Positions 19,597-28,587 of a stretch of DNA of 64,000 nt are shown here, in pieces; position 1 is the first letter of the stretch, and every line of letters begins with the position of its first letter. Source of the stretch: Desulfopila aestuarii DSM 18488 (GTDB taxonomy: Bacteria > Desulfobacterota > Desulfobulbia > Desulfobulbales > Desulfocapsaceae); the NCBI RefSeq assembly GCF_900143695.1, contig NZ_FRFE01000002.1:1-64000 (forward strand). Direction: 5' to 3'. Below the pieces are notes generated by a model that saw nothing but the letters and a program-made list of their open reading frames with translations, was not told where the DNA came from and ran no database searches. A program made the translations under genes and the position numbers.

Positions 19597-21741
19597 TCAT
19601 AGCTGATTATTTTGAACTTCCTGGACCAGACAGGGAACATCCAGAATAAGGGCCAGGGTGCCATCTCCCAGAATAGTGGCCCCAGATATTTCCTTTACAT
19701 TTCGATACATATGACCGAGGTTCTTAATCACCGTCTGGTGCTGGCCAATGACTTCGTCAACAACAAAACCGATGCGGTGGCCATCAATGTGGGTAATGAC
19801 AATCTGTTCGATTGCGGCTCTTTTGCCCTGGATGTTAAAATGGCGTCTGAGGTGGACATATGGGATGAGCTCACCTCGAATATGGGCAAGGTTGCGTCCC
19901 CTGGAGGCTCCTGCTTCGTCCTCCACCAACTCAACACATTCCTCAACAGCCGAGAGTGGCAGCACATAACGTTCTTCCCCAACCCTGGTCAGCAAGCCTT
20001 CGATGATTGCCAGGGTCAATGGGATTTTCAATGTTACCGTTGTCCCTTCTCTTTCAACGCTTTTGACATCGACACTGCCCCGCAATGCGTCGATGTTGGT
20101 GCGGACCACATCCATGCCGACGCCCCGCCCCGAAACACTGCTCACGACAACGGCGGTCGAAAAACCGGGGGAAAAGATAAAGCTGTACAATTCATCATCT
20201 GAGATATCGGCCCCCTCTTCCATGAGGCCGCGTTCAATTGCCTTTTTTCGAATTTTCTCTTTATTGATGCCAGCGCCATCGTCTCTGACGCGGATAAAGA
20301 CATGCGCCCCAGAATGTTCGGCCTCTAAATGAATGGATCCCTCTCGTTTTTTGCCGCTGGCAACTCGCTTGTCCGGAGGCTCCACCCCGTGGTCCAGGGC
20401 GTTGCGAATCAGGTGCACCATGGGATCGTTGAGTTTTTCGATAACCGTCTTGTCAAGCTCGGTTTCTTCACCCACAGTGGTTAAAATCACCTCTCTGCCA
20501 AGATCACTCGACAGATCACGTACCAGTCGCCTGAATTTGGTGAATGTCGCCCCGATGGGCACCATGCGTATATTCATGGTATTGTCGCGCAGCTCGGCAC
20601 TGAGACGCTCCACTTCTTCAGCCAGAAACTTGAGCTGTCCATCTTCCCCGCCATTTGCCAATTGGCTCAGTCGTGCCTGCACGGTAACGAGTTCGCCGAC
20701 GAGATTGACCAGCTCATCAAGCTTTGATGATGGCACCCGGATACTTGAATCTACAACCGGCTTCTGCTTGTTCTGTTCTTTGACTTTGGCTTTGGCTTTT
20801 TTGAGATGGTTCTGTTCTCGTAAGGCTGCGTCGATCTTTTCTGCTGTAACCAGGCCTCTTTCCACCAGAATTTCACCCAGCCGTTTCTGACTGTGGACCG
20901 CTTTGCTCAGCTGTTCCCGGTCAAGCTCGCCACGCATTACCAGAATATCGCCCAAACGCAGGAGCTTATCCTGCGCGTCCTCTTCATCGGGCACGTTATG
21001 ATGCTCAACAGCTTCGATTTTCAGATCTGAATCCTCGCCGATGAAGATAAAAACATCCTCAATTGCGTCTCGGCCTTTATCTGTCGTCAGTAAAATATCC
21101 CAGCCGAAATAGAATCGTTCAGGGTCAAGTTCTGACAAGCGAGGAATCCCATCGGTCATGCTGACCATGTCACAATCGCCAAGTTCTCTCAGGTCTTCGA
21201 GCAAAAAGAGTGGATTTGTGCCTGTACTGAAAACATCCTCCGGTGGCTTAAAACGGATGCGCCAGGTGGTCAGCGTTGCTTCTTCTTTGTCGGCTTTCTC
21301 CGGCACTGCAGCTTCCGGCGGTTCTGGCATATCTTGTGCAGCAGGCGATGGTGCAGAAAGCTTTTTCAGCTCGGTAACAACCCGCCCCGCTTCTTCATCC
21401 AATGCGGTGTCTTCACCTTGATCTGAGCCAAGCATTCCCCGGATGATGTCGCGGGATCTCAGGGTCAGATCGATGAGTTCACGACTGACCTCCATGTTTC
21501 CGGACCGGACCTCGTCGAAGACGGTCTCCACCTCATGGGTGAACGAGGAAACCCGATCAAAACCGAACATTGCACCTGAACCCTTTATGGTATGTAAGGC
21601 TCTGAAAACACTCCCCACCAGCTCGGAATTATCCGGAGACTCTTCCAGTTCCAGCAAAGATTCTTCCAGCTGTTCGAGGATTTCGGTTGCTTCTACAAGA
21701 AATACAGCCCTTCCGGCATCAAGACCTTGAGCATCACTCAT
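19597..21741 (-). CDS. cheA: CheA chemotaxis histidine kinase with MshEN-like insert
   Basis: 714 residues. P1 (Hpt) with His50 in ALHTIKGSGAMFG; a second domain about 158-245 (WRIRFKPPEDVF..., the usual CheA P2-like region); dimerisation P3 about 334-400; kinase P4 with 'HLIRNALDHGVE', DDGAG and GRGVGMD; CheW-like P5 at the C terminus. Between P2 and P3, at 262-285 and 287-310, are two tandem 24-residue units, each RLG-x-ILV-x2-G ending in Gln, matching the MshEN c-di-GMP motif except that the spacer is one residue instead of five. Phosphorylates CheY and CheB. The insert hints at extra regulation (inference). Confidence 0.96.
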   Translation of the reverse strand: MSDAQGLDAGRAVFLVEATEILEQLEESLLELEESPDNSELVGSVFRALHTIKGSGAMFGFDRVSSFTHEVETVFDEVRSGNMEVSRELIDLTLRSRDIIRGMLGSDQGEDTALDEEAGRVVTELKKLSAPSPAAQDMPEPPEAAVPEKADKEEATLTTWRIRFKPPEDVFSTGTNPLFLLEDLRELGDCDMVSMTDGIPRLSELDPERFYFGWDILLTTDKGRDAIEDVFIFIGEDSDLKIEAVEHHNVPDEEDAQDKLLRLGDILVMRGELDREQLSKAVHSQKRLGEILVERGLVTAEKIDAALREQNHLKKAKAKVKEQNKQKPVVDSSIRVPSSKLDELVNLVGELVTVQARLSQLANGGEDGQLKFLAEEVERLSAELRDNTMNIRMVPIGATFTKFRRLVRDLSSDLGREVILTTVGEETELDKTVIEKLNDPMVHLIRNALDHGVEPPDKRVASGKKREGSIHLEAEHSGAHVFIRVRDDGAGINKEKIRKKAIERGLMEEGADISDDELYSFIFSPGFSTAVVVSSVSGRGVGMDVVRTNIDALRGSVDVKSVEREGTTVTLKIPLTLAIIEGLLTRVGEERYVLPLSAVEECVELVEDEAGASRGRNLAHIRGELIPYVHLRRHFNIQGKRAAIEQIVITHIDGHRIGFVVDEVIGQHQTVIKNLGHMYRNVKEISGATILGDGTLALILDVPCLVQEVQNNQL

Positions 21742-21817
21742 GACTCTTTGGCTCCTGGATTTCCATTGATTGTCCGACTGATCAGTTGAGCAGTATCGAC
21801 TGAAACCACCACTCTCT

Positions 21818-22183
21818 CTAGCGCAACACCTTCTTTACAACGTCGAGTAGTTGCTCAGGCTTAAACGGTTTAACGATCCAGCCAGTTGCCCCGGCCGCCT
21901 TACCGGCCTGTTTTTTTTCCGCCTGTGATTCTGTTGTCAACATGATGACCGGGATAAATTTGCCCTTAGGATTGGCACGGATTTTTTTGATGAAACCTAT
22001 TCCATCCAGTTTGGGCATATTCAGATCCGTTATGACCATATCAACAGTTGCACCGTTTAATTTTGTCAGGCCATCTTCTCCATCCACCGCCTCGAGAACA
22101 GTATACCCAGCCCCCTTCAAGGTGAAGCTCACCATCTGACGGACACTTGCGCTATCGTCCACGGTCAAAATTGTCTTAGCCAT
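21818..22183 (-). CDS. cheY: CheY response regulator
   Basis: 121 residues, single receiver domain. Acidic pocket Asp9/Asp10 (TVDDSASVRQ), phosphoacceptor Asp53 (MVITDLNMPKLDG), Thr in 'MLTTES' and Lys in 'VKPFKP'. Accepts phosphate from CheA and would act on the flagellar switch or another target. It is the gene before cheA in the operon. Confidence 0.95.
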   Translation of the reverse strand: MAKTILTVDDSASVRQMVSFTLKGAGYTVLEAVDGEDGLTKLNGATVDMVITDLNMPKLDGIGFIKKIRANPKGKFIPVIMLTTESQAEKKQAGKAAGATGWIVKPFKPEQLLDVVKKVLR

Positions 22184-22332
22184 CGCGTTTATCCTTTTTT
22201 AGTTCTCGTATAGAAATTTGCTGCTCTCGGTATTGCAAACGTGCTCATGCCGCCATTCCCAAAGCCTTTACAACTCTGCTGCACCGTCCATTGGGGCATC
22301 TTTATCTCTGCACCCTTTATGAAAATAAAAAA

Positions 22333-22722
22333 TTATGAAAACTGATCATTTGTGTCGAAGTTCAGATTGCCGGCACAAACACTCCATAAGCAACTTTCTC
22401 GGGCAGCGGGAAAACAGCCACACTGTTTTACATAACCAGCTCGTTCCAGCAGGGTCTGCAGGTTGCCACTGACGTTGCCTTGTAAAAAAAGAGCCTTCTC
22501 TGTTAAGAAACATTCACGGTGGGCGGCACAGAGTACTTGAATAAACGAGACATCGGCCGACTCAACCTGATGGAGATCAAGATAGAGCCGATCAACTTCC
22601 CCTATCGCCTCAAGCAGTGCGTCTTTCGTCTCCCGGACCTCTGTCATGGTCACATCACCCACGAGAGAAAGCGTTCCCTCTGTTCCGACGTCCGTTCTGG
22701 TAATTTTCAGTGAATGCTCCAT
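22333..22722 (-). CDS. STAS-domain protein
   Basis: 129 residues from the ATG at 22722, which follows AAGGAGA; the frame runs back to the next gene but without a better start. A STAS fold is suggested by 'GTLSLVGDVTMTEVRETKDALLEAI', 'RLYLDLHQVES' and 'VSFIQVLCAAHREC'. The usual phosphoacceptor DS(S/A)G is replaced by SADVSF, so regulation by an anti-sigma-type kinase is doubtful. The C-terminal tail is Cys-rich (QCGCFPAARESCLWSVC). STAS proteins of this kind are often found in deltaproteobacterial chemotaxis clusters; function unknown. Confidence 0.8.
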   Translation of the reverse strand: MEHSLKITRTDVGTEGTLSLVGDVTMTEVRETKDALLEAIGEVDRLYLDLHQVESADVSFIQVLCAAHRECFLTEKALFLQGNVSGNLQTLLERAGYVKQCGCFPAARESCLWSVCAGNLNFDTNDQFS

Positions 22723-22760
22723 ATTCGTTCTCCTTGCCCGGCAGTACTGGTTCGTCGGCA

Positions 22761-24644
22761 CTAAAACAGCTCGACATTGTCGCCAAAATCCTCTTCTTTT
22801 GCCTTTTCACCGGAACGCTTTTTATCCTCGGGTGTATCATCCTCGAACAGTTCAAAACCATCGTCCTCAAACAGATCAACGCCTGAGGAGTCAGTATCAG
22901 TCCCGCCCTGTCCGGCAACCTGAGCATGAATGGACCGCTCGCGATCCATGACATATTGTTGCGCGATTTTCTCCACCATTTCCTTTACTTCAGAGCTTCT
23001 ATCCTTGAATCGGGGATAGGCCTTTTCTATCTGATCAATGGTGCGGCAGACGGTCTGCCAGTTCCGGTCTATCCTATCCCCCAGTATCTGTGGGAATTTA
23101 ATCCCTGGAACCAGTTTCGTTATCCGGTGGGAAAGATCTCGACTGGAACTGTCCATTTGCTGACCAATAGCGGTGACTTCCTGCAGCGATGCGAGAATTT
23201 CTCCGGTGAACTTTTTCGCACCGTCAATCATCTCATCTACCGTCACACTGTTCTGGTTGAGGGTATTGGCAAACTCAAGCTGCTTTTCTGTTCCTGCCAT
23301 GATGCTCTGCAGCATTTTGATGGAATCGGTTGCACCATCGCGGGTATCCTGGGAGAGGTTGCTCAACTCCTTGGCGAGGACGGCCAGAGTTTCCCCGCCC
23401 ACACTCGTTTTAATCGCCTCCACCATCGCATTGATAGCCAGCACCTTTACATCTGAAGCTATCTCTTCGATTTTATTTACAAAACTTCCTATCTCAACGA
23501 CATTGTCATAGACATTACGACTGACTTCAGCCGCCTGCTTGACAACTTGCAAAGATTTGTTAAGTGATAACGAAACATTATCAATCTCTTTTTCAAGATC
23601 TGCTACTATCGAACTATTCCCTGTCCTTCCATCCATCTCTAATAAGGTTCTGGCGTCTTTTGCTTGAATTTGCGCCTGCTCCATCGACCTCTTAAGACCG
23701 GTCTCAATTTGTTTCCTGGCATGCATGACCTGCTCGTAGATCGAGTTGAGATGTGCAGCCTGAATGGATAAAATTGAGTATATTTCAAGGGCGGCCTGTT
23801 CACTCTCTTCTGCTGTCTCCATAGCACGGATGGATGCGGCTTTCCCGCTGACCTCTGTGAGAGCGGAAGAAACATTTTCAAGCTGCTGCCTGGTGATATC
23901 ATGGAATTGCATAGCCATGACAACATCACCTATTCCCTGCACCATCGCGCTTGAGCGCTCCTGGATTCCGGCAGCCAGCTGATCCGACCTTCGGCCGATA
24001 TTATCGAGTGATTGCAAAATATTGTTTATGGCCCTTTCGCCACTGTCATCGTACGAAACGTCTGTGCTGTTCAAGACCTGCCGCGAACTTGATATACCAT
24101 TCTCAACGAGATTTGCTTTATCGATGCAATATCTGCAATTATCCAGGACCAGCCCGGCAATATCCGCAACTTCATCAGCAAGGAGAATGAAACCCTGCAT
24201 GCCTTCCGGGGTTCTTGAACTTTCAACTTTGATTGCTATCCCCAGGACACGAAACGTCTTGCCGATGCTTTGCAATCTGCCGATTGGTTCACGTAACTTT
24301 TTTACCTGAACAAAAAGCTCTGCCAAAAGAGTATCGCCTTCGCTCAGGGAGGTAATTGTTGATTTGACATGATTCGCTACGGCATCAAAGAGTTGTGTGT
24401 TCGCTTCGAGAAGTGATCCATTTTCGGAAGTCGTATCGCCAGCGCTGAAATTCGCTAATGCACTCAATTTCACGGCATTATCCGTCATGCCAAAACATAT
24501 GGTTGCCAAGGTGTTGAGCGTTTTGCCAATAGTCAAAAACTCAGGTTCTGTATCGGGCCCCAGAGCATTGAGATCTTTTGCACACGCAGTGATCTCATGT
24601 ATATCGATAAGGTGCTGCCCCTGAAGATTCATCATTTCGCTCAT
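22761..24644 (-). CDS. Soluble MCP-like signalling protein with degenerate tips
   Basis: 627 residues, no membrane helix, almost entirely helical. Two stretches resemble the conserved MCP tip: 'VLAINAMVEAIKTSVGG' followed by 'LAVLAKELSNLSQDT' (about 405-440) and, weaker, 'VLGIAIKVESSRTPEG' with 'FILLADEVADIA' (about 140-170). The C terminus is acidic, with repeated LFEDD units, ending in DNVELF, reminiscent of a tethering peptide. No recognisable ligand-binding domain. First core gene of the chemotaxis series, 38 bases before the STAS gene. It may be a cytoplasmic receptor or a scaffold in the array; ribosome site weak. Confidence 0.8.
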   Translation of the reverse strand: MSEMMNLQGQHLIDIHEITACAKDLNALGPDTEPEFLTIGKTLNTLATICFGMTDNAVKLSALANFSAGDTTSENGSLLEANTQLFDAVANHVKSTITSLSEGDTLLAELFVQVKKLREPIGRLQSIGKTFRVLGIAIKVESSRTPEGMQGFILLADEVADIAGLVLDNCRYCIDKANLVENGISSSRQVLNSTDVSYDDSGERAINNILQSLDNIGRRSDQLAAGIQERSSAMVQGIGDVVMAMQFHDITRQQLENVSSALTEVSGKAASIRAMETAEESEQAALEIYSILSIQAAHLNSIYEQVMHARKQIETGLKRSMEQAQIQAKDARTLLEMDGRTGNSSIVADLEKEIDNVSLSLNKSLQVVKQAAEVSRNVYDNVVEIGSFVNKIEEIASDVKVLAINAMVEAIKTSVGGETLAVLAKELSNLSQDTRDGATDSIKMLQSIMAGTEKQLEFANTLNQNSVTVDEMIDGAKKFTGEILASLQEVTAIGQQMDSSSRDLSHRITKLVPGIKFPQILGDRIDRNWQTVCRTIDQIEKAYPRFKDRSSEVKEMVEKIAQQYVMDRERSIHAQVAGQGGTDTDSSGVDLFEDDGFELFEDDTPEDKKRSGEKAKEEDFGDNVELF

Positions 24645-24711
24645 AGCAGTAATGGCTCGTTAACCTTTTGTGGTTACCATCCGGCATCTGTGTCTACTCG
24701 CCTCGGCATGG

Positions 24712-25197
24712 CTACATGTTTTCAAAAACAATGTGAACCAACCCGTCATAAAAAACGGTTGAGACCGTAAAATTGCTCATACCTTTTTCTGTATCGATTG
24801 TTATGGACCGGTTGTATTGTGGAATTTGGTGTTCCATTATTTCCGAAATGAGATTTCGTATAGTGCACGTTTCACAATGTACGGTTCTGCCACACCCTCC
24901 AGCCAATTTCGAATACCTGCACTCCAATGCTTCCCCACCGAGCATCCCTATTACCCGCTCAATGGGTTTCTCCATCATGCGCAAACCAGCTTGATTTGCG
25001 GCAGCAACGCGACACTGAGAGTCTAATATCACAACGGGAACATCGAATGTTTCCAGATATTCATCATAGAAAAGGCCATTATCCTGTTTTAATAAGGGGA
25101 TAATGCAATCCGGACAGATGCCATGGGTATTCCTTCTGACCTCAAATGGCTCTTTTTCTTTGATATATCTTCCGCAATATGAACAAATCAAATGCAT
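24712..25197 (-). CDS. Zinc-ribbon plus Cys-rich PAS protein, first gene of chemotaxis operon
   Basis: 161 residues from the ATG at 25197, preceded by AAGAGGT. Residues 5-31 hold two CxxC pairs (Cys5/Cys8, Cys28/Cys31), a likely zinc ribbon. The rest is one PAS domain (FDVPVVILDSQCRVAAANQ...) with a Cys-rich segment, 'ECRYSKLAGGCGRT' then 'CETCTIR', a pattern seen in PAS sensors of anaerobic deltaproteobacteria. No output domain. It lies 67 bases upstream of the MCP-like gene and about 90 bases downstream of a sigma-54 promoter, so it probably leads the operon. A redox or metal sensor is possible (inference). Confidence 0.8.
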   Translation of the reverse strand: MHLICSYCGRYIKEKEPFEVRRNTHGICPDCIIPLLKQDNGLFYDEYLETFDVPVVILDSQCRVAAANQAGLRMMEKPIERVIGMLGGEALECRYSKLAGGCGRTVHCETCTIRNLISEIMEHQIPQYNRSITIDTEKGMSNFTVSTVFYDGLVHIVFENM

Positions 25198-25295
25198 GTA
25201 CAACCTCTTTTCCTGCAGCAGCGGACGTTGTCCCAGTCCCGTTCCACTCTTCTCAAATGCATACAAGCAGTAGATAGGCAAACTCACTTTTTTAT

Positions 25296-25311
25296 AGCAT
25301 AAAGCGTGCCA
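25296..25311 (-). promoter_or_regulatory. Sigma-54 (RpoN) promoter of the chemotaxis operon
   Basis: Minus-strand TGGCACGCTTTATGCT matches the consensus TGGCACG-N4-TTGCW with one change (first T of the -12 element is A), correct 10-base spacing between GG and GC. It lies about 99 bases upstream of the PAS gene start at 25197. No other promoter-like sequence stands out here. A sigma-54 activator gene ends 600 bases upstream on the same strand. Confidence 0.75.
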
Positions 25312-25400
25312 CTCAAGGACAAGGCGAGATACATGAAAAAATAACAGCAAACAATCGGTAATTTACACATTGTGGTGCTTTCAAGAAGCCCCCCGCAGTA

Positions 25401-25449
25401 GAGGAGGTAAACGGTACCAAACAGAAGAGGGAGGCAGAATTACCTCCTC
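25401..25449. repeat. Inverted repeat upstream of sigma-54 promoter
   Basis: GAGGAGGTAA at 25401-25410 and its perfect complement TTACCTCCTC at 25440-25449, 29 bases apart. Placed about 90-140 bases upstream of the sigma-54 promoter, a usual distance for activator sites. It could also be an RNA hairpin. Confidence 0.45.
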
Positions 25450-25704
25450 CTTGAAAATGTTAGAGTCGAGCTGATACTGCTAACAGATGAATACCGGCGC
25501 GAAAAACAGCATATCAAACTGTAATCATACGATTATTCACCAATCGACAGTGTCGGAAAACCGCTGGTTCAGTGGAGGTCTTTTTACCAACTACGACATT
25601 TGGAGGTGACAGGCAATTTGGCCCTCACCAATCAGCGTATTTTGGCGCAACTCAAGACAACAATGAGAACTGATAAGACTTGACAGGGAAAATGAAGCGG
25701 AGTG

Positions 25705-25732
25705 GCGTTTGAGAGATGTGCGCTCAAACGTC
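25705..25732. promoter_or_regulatory. Palindromic element (candidate activator site A)
   Basis: GGCGTTTGAG, seven bases, then CGCTCAAACGTC: a dyad of GTTTGAG and CTCAAAC. The right half is almost the same as that of the element at 28841-28872 upstream of the kinase/activator operon. Confidence 0.4.
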
Positions 25733-25910
25733 TTCTGGGAGGTTTTTTTACCTACTGCAAATTGCCTTGAAGCATACTTTCGTCGTTCTTCTTACCATCT
25801 GCGCTTAACCACTACGGGTGTTCCACCCTACTGTACGGCAACAGCTCTATTACGGTCAGTTGCTAGAAAAAAAGCAAATCGGTATTGGGTGTCGATTCCG
25901 TTCTTGTTTT

Positions 25911-27203
25911 TTAAGAAAAATCTTTCACTGAAAGACCTAGTTCCTTGATTTTTGTGTAAAAGTTTTTCTTATGCATCCCACTCAATTCAAGGGCTTTCTT
26001 AAGACTGCCCTTTGCCAGGTAAAGTGTTTTGAGCAGGTACTCCTTGTCAAAGTCGAGCAACACTTCCGCTTTGGCATCTTTATATGATTTTAATGATTGT
26101 TTCTCGCCGGAGCCGCCCAAGGTCCGCTGGACATCCGCAAGGGATATTTTCCGGGTATCGGATGTTTGCGATATCTTGTATAAAGTCTGTTTCAATTGAC
26201 GTACATTTCCAGGCCAATCCTCTTCGACCAGTCGGGAACATGCGTCTGCTGAAATATCATAGGTAATGTTTTTCGCAGTTCCAAAAAGGGCCAGAAAATG
26301 CCAGATCAGCGGCAGGATATCCGCTTTTCTTTCATGCAATGGTGTTGTCTTTATGATGACTCCGGATAAGCGATAAAAAAGATCGGTACGAAAGCTCCCT
26401 TCATCACACATTTTTTCAAGATTCCGGTTTGTTGCAGCAACAATCCTGACATCGGCATGCCTGATACTTGTGTCACCCACCTTGCTGTACTCTCCATCAT
26501 CTAAAAAACGGAGGAGTTTTGCCTGAATTTCCGGTAACAGCTCACCAATTTCATCAAGAAATAACGTGCCGTTATCAGCCGCACCAACATAGCCTGCGGT
26601 CGTTTTAGAGGCACCGGTAAAAGCTCCGCTGACATGGCCAAAAAGCTCAGATTCGGCCAGTGAGCCGAGTACCGCACAGTTTATCGGGATAAAGGGTTTT
26701 GCGCTTCTCGCACTGTTGCGATGGATATCACGGGCGATGATCTCTTTTCCCGTGCCAGACTCTCCCATAATAAGCACCGGTAAGTCGGTTTTACCGACAG
26801 AAAGAACCTCCTGCCGGACATCGCGAGTGGACATCGATACCCCGATGAGATTACAGCCTCTGATTTTTTCGGAGTCACTCAGGTACGCATTGCGAAGTCT
26901 CTGGAAATGCAAAGCCGCATACACGGTATAGATAAGCTGGGATTCGTTGAAGGTCTTGAACAGGTAATGTGTGAGTCCCATTTTCAAACAGGGATCAAGA
27001 TTATTTTCTTCCGGCACACCGGTAATAATTATGATTTCAGTATCCGGAAAGCACTCCATTATTTTTTTCGACAGTTGTACCCCATTGATACCCGGCATAT
27101 TTATATCGATCAGGGCAAGCTGAAACTCCTGACGTCCGGCAATCCCATATGCCTCCTCAGAGTCGGAAAACGAACTAACCTCGTACCCCTGTGCGGTTAA
27201 CAC
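25911..27203 (-). CDS. Sigma-54-dependent response regulator, 5' end frameshifted
   Basis: NtrC-type activator: receiver (acceptor in 'LALIDINMPG'), AAA+ domain with Walker A GESGTGKE, the sigma-54 contact loop GAFTGA, Walker B LFLDEIGE, and a C-terminal Fis-type helix-turn-helix. In the sequence as given the open frame begins at GTG 27203, without the first strand and the acidic pair of the receiver. Upstream the same frame encodes VRVLVVDDERSIADFIDE up to a TGA at 27273-27275. A GTG at 27276, four bases after the kinase stop and behind AAGGTGA, would give MKAKKK and join this frame if the A9 tract (27260-27268) had one more A. So the gene is either frameshifted, read by slippage, or misread in sequencing. 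It is encoded next to its probable kinase and upstream of a sigma-54-driven chemotaxis operon. Confidence 0.88.
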   Translation of the reverse strand: MLTAQGYEVSSFSDSEEAYGIAGRQEFQLALIDINMPGINGVQLSKKIMECFPDTEIIIITGVPEENNLDPCLKMGLTHYLFKTFNESQLIYTVYAALHFQRLRNAYLSDSEKIRGCNLIGVSMSTRDVRQEVLSVGKTDLPVLIMGESGTGKEIIARDIHRNSARSAKPFIPINCAVLGSLAESELFGHVSGAFTGASKTTAGYVGAADNGTLFLDEIGELLPEIQAKLLRFLDDGEYSKVGDTSIRHADVRIVAATNRNLEKMCDEGSFRTDLFYRLSGVIIKTTPLHERKADILPLIWHFLALFGTAKNITYDISADACSRLVEEDWPGNVRQLKQTLYKISQTSDTRKISLADVQRTLGGSGEKQSLKSYKDAKAEVLLDFDKEYLLKTLYLAKGSLKKALELSGMHKKNFYTKIKELGLSVKDFS

Positions 27204-27280
27204 CTCGTCAATAAAGTCGGCAATTGATCTCTCGTCGTCAACAACTAGAACCCTGACACTTTTTTTTTGCCTTCACAGCG

Positions 27281-28453
27281 TTATTCACCTTGAGTCACCA
27301 CTCTTTCAATGTCTTTTGCGGTAAACGGCTTTTTCAAAAATGCAGCATTACGTTTCAGGTAATCCTGTTCACCAATATCTTCACCTGACATAAATATAAC
27401 CTTTGCCTGAGTACTGATCTTCGCCAATTTCTCCAAACATTCAAATCCGTCGCTATCGGTCAAGCCAACATCAATCAAAAGCACTGTAACGGCTTCGTGC
27501 ACAAGCTCAAAATCTTCAATCGCCTCGCCGCAGGTTTCGGCTGAAAATACCACATGTCCTCGACGCTGCAAACTGCTCACGATCAGATCCCGCATCGCCT
27601 CGTCGTCTTCAACCACAAAGAATATCTCCCTTTTTCTTCCAAATTCTTTCTTTATGGGAGCCGCTGTGAAATGCACTTCACCACCCGCTTGTTTATCCTG
27701 TATCACTGTTTGGCGGGGCAGAGGAAATCGCGCTGCGAAGATGGTTTCTCCATTGTTGCCATCTGAATAGAGCAATGTGCCACCATGTTCCCTGGCAATA
27801 GTGCGGGCTGCATATAATCCCAAACCAGACAGCCCGCTCTGGGCGTTTTTTGTCGTCACAAAAGGTTCAAAAAGCGAATCAGCAACTATGGAGGAGACCC
27901 CTTTTCCCTTGTTTCGTACTGAGAGGACGAGTGCATCATCAAAACGCTGTTCTCTCTTGGCCATCAACGTGACAACGCCACCATCAGGCATTGCCTCAAG
28001 ACCATTCTCCCCGAGATAAAAAAGCATCATGACAATGTCTTTCATTCGGCAATGCAGTCGTGGGAGTTCTCCCCGCTTTTCAACCACAAACTGGTGGGAA
28101 CGGGAGAGTGTATTCAACGCTTCAACAGCAAACTCCAGTATCCGATCAACGGAATGGTCTGCTTTCTCAGTGAATGTATAGCGAGAAAATTCATAGAGAA
28201 TAGCCGTTCTGTCAACCCCCCTCGTCAACAGGTCACTGACCAGTTGTATCCGATGCTCTCCTATTGAGCCAAAACCTGCCTCCTGGGCAATCAGGCTCAG
28301 CTGCCCGGATAACCCCGTAAAGATATTGTTATAATCATGCGTTACCCCCCTTGTCATGAGACAAAGAGAGCGAAAATATTTATATTCCAACAGGGCACCG
28401 TCCCGTCTTGCCAGTTCCGCCCCCCCGTTCTGCAGTTCATTGTCTTTTTTCAT
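27281..28453 (-). CDS. Soluble histidine kinase with C-terminal receiver
   Basis: 390 residues, no sensor domain or membrane helix. His39 lies in VTHDYNNIF, an AHDFNN-type box; the ATPase domain has the N box 'LGENGLEAM', a degenerate G1 (NKGKG instead of DxGxG) and 'SGLSGLGLYAAR'. A receiver follows (VVEDDEAMRD, acceptor in LLIDVGL). Its stop is followed four bases later by the likely GTG of the sigma-54 activator, so the two form an operon and probably a pair. With no sensor part, input may come from another protein. The altered G1 box may weaken ATP binding. Confidence 0.85.
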   Translation of the reverse strand: MKKDNELQNGGAELARRDGALLEYKYFRSLCLMTRGVTHDYNNIFTGLSGQLSLIAQEAGFGSIGEHRIQLVSDLLTRGVDRTAILYEFSRYTFTEKADHSVDRILEFAVEALNTLSRSHQFVVEKRGELPRLHCRMKDIVMMLFYLGENGLEAMPDGGVVTLMAKREQRFDDALVLSVRNKGKGVSSIVADSLFEPFVTTKNAQSGLSGLGLYAARTIAREHGGTLLYSDGNNGETIFAARFPLPRQTVIQDKQAGGEVHFTAAPIKKEFGRKREIFFVVEDDEAMRDLIVSSLQRRGHVVFSAETCGEAIEDFELVHEAVTVLLIDVGLTDSDGFECLEKLAKISTQAKVIFMSGEDIGEQDYLKRNAAFLKKPFTAKDIERVVTQGE

Positions 28454-28587
28454 TTCAGGTGAACACTCTCATCGTATTGGCGATCGCAGGCATCGTCCAT
28501 AGCCTGGCAAAAGCAAAAGAATAATGAATACCCGGTATCAATAGATTGCTCTATCGACAGATGAGTGGTTTGTACCACAACACCTGA

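Larger units (their letters stand above)
25198..25910. other. Regulatory intergenic region, no gene
   Basis: 713 bases between the PAS gene and the sigma-54 activator gene. No credible coding frame was found; it holds the sigma-54 promoter and two inverted repeats described separately. Confidence 0.75.

Noticed and set aside
22926-23456. 176-codon plus-strand frame
   Set aside because: Antisense shadow of the MCP-like gene, no ribosome site or family.
25709-25948. 79-codon plus-strand frame
   Set aside because: Lies across regulatory dyads and runs into the activator gene from the opposite strand; composition not protein-like.
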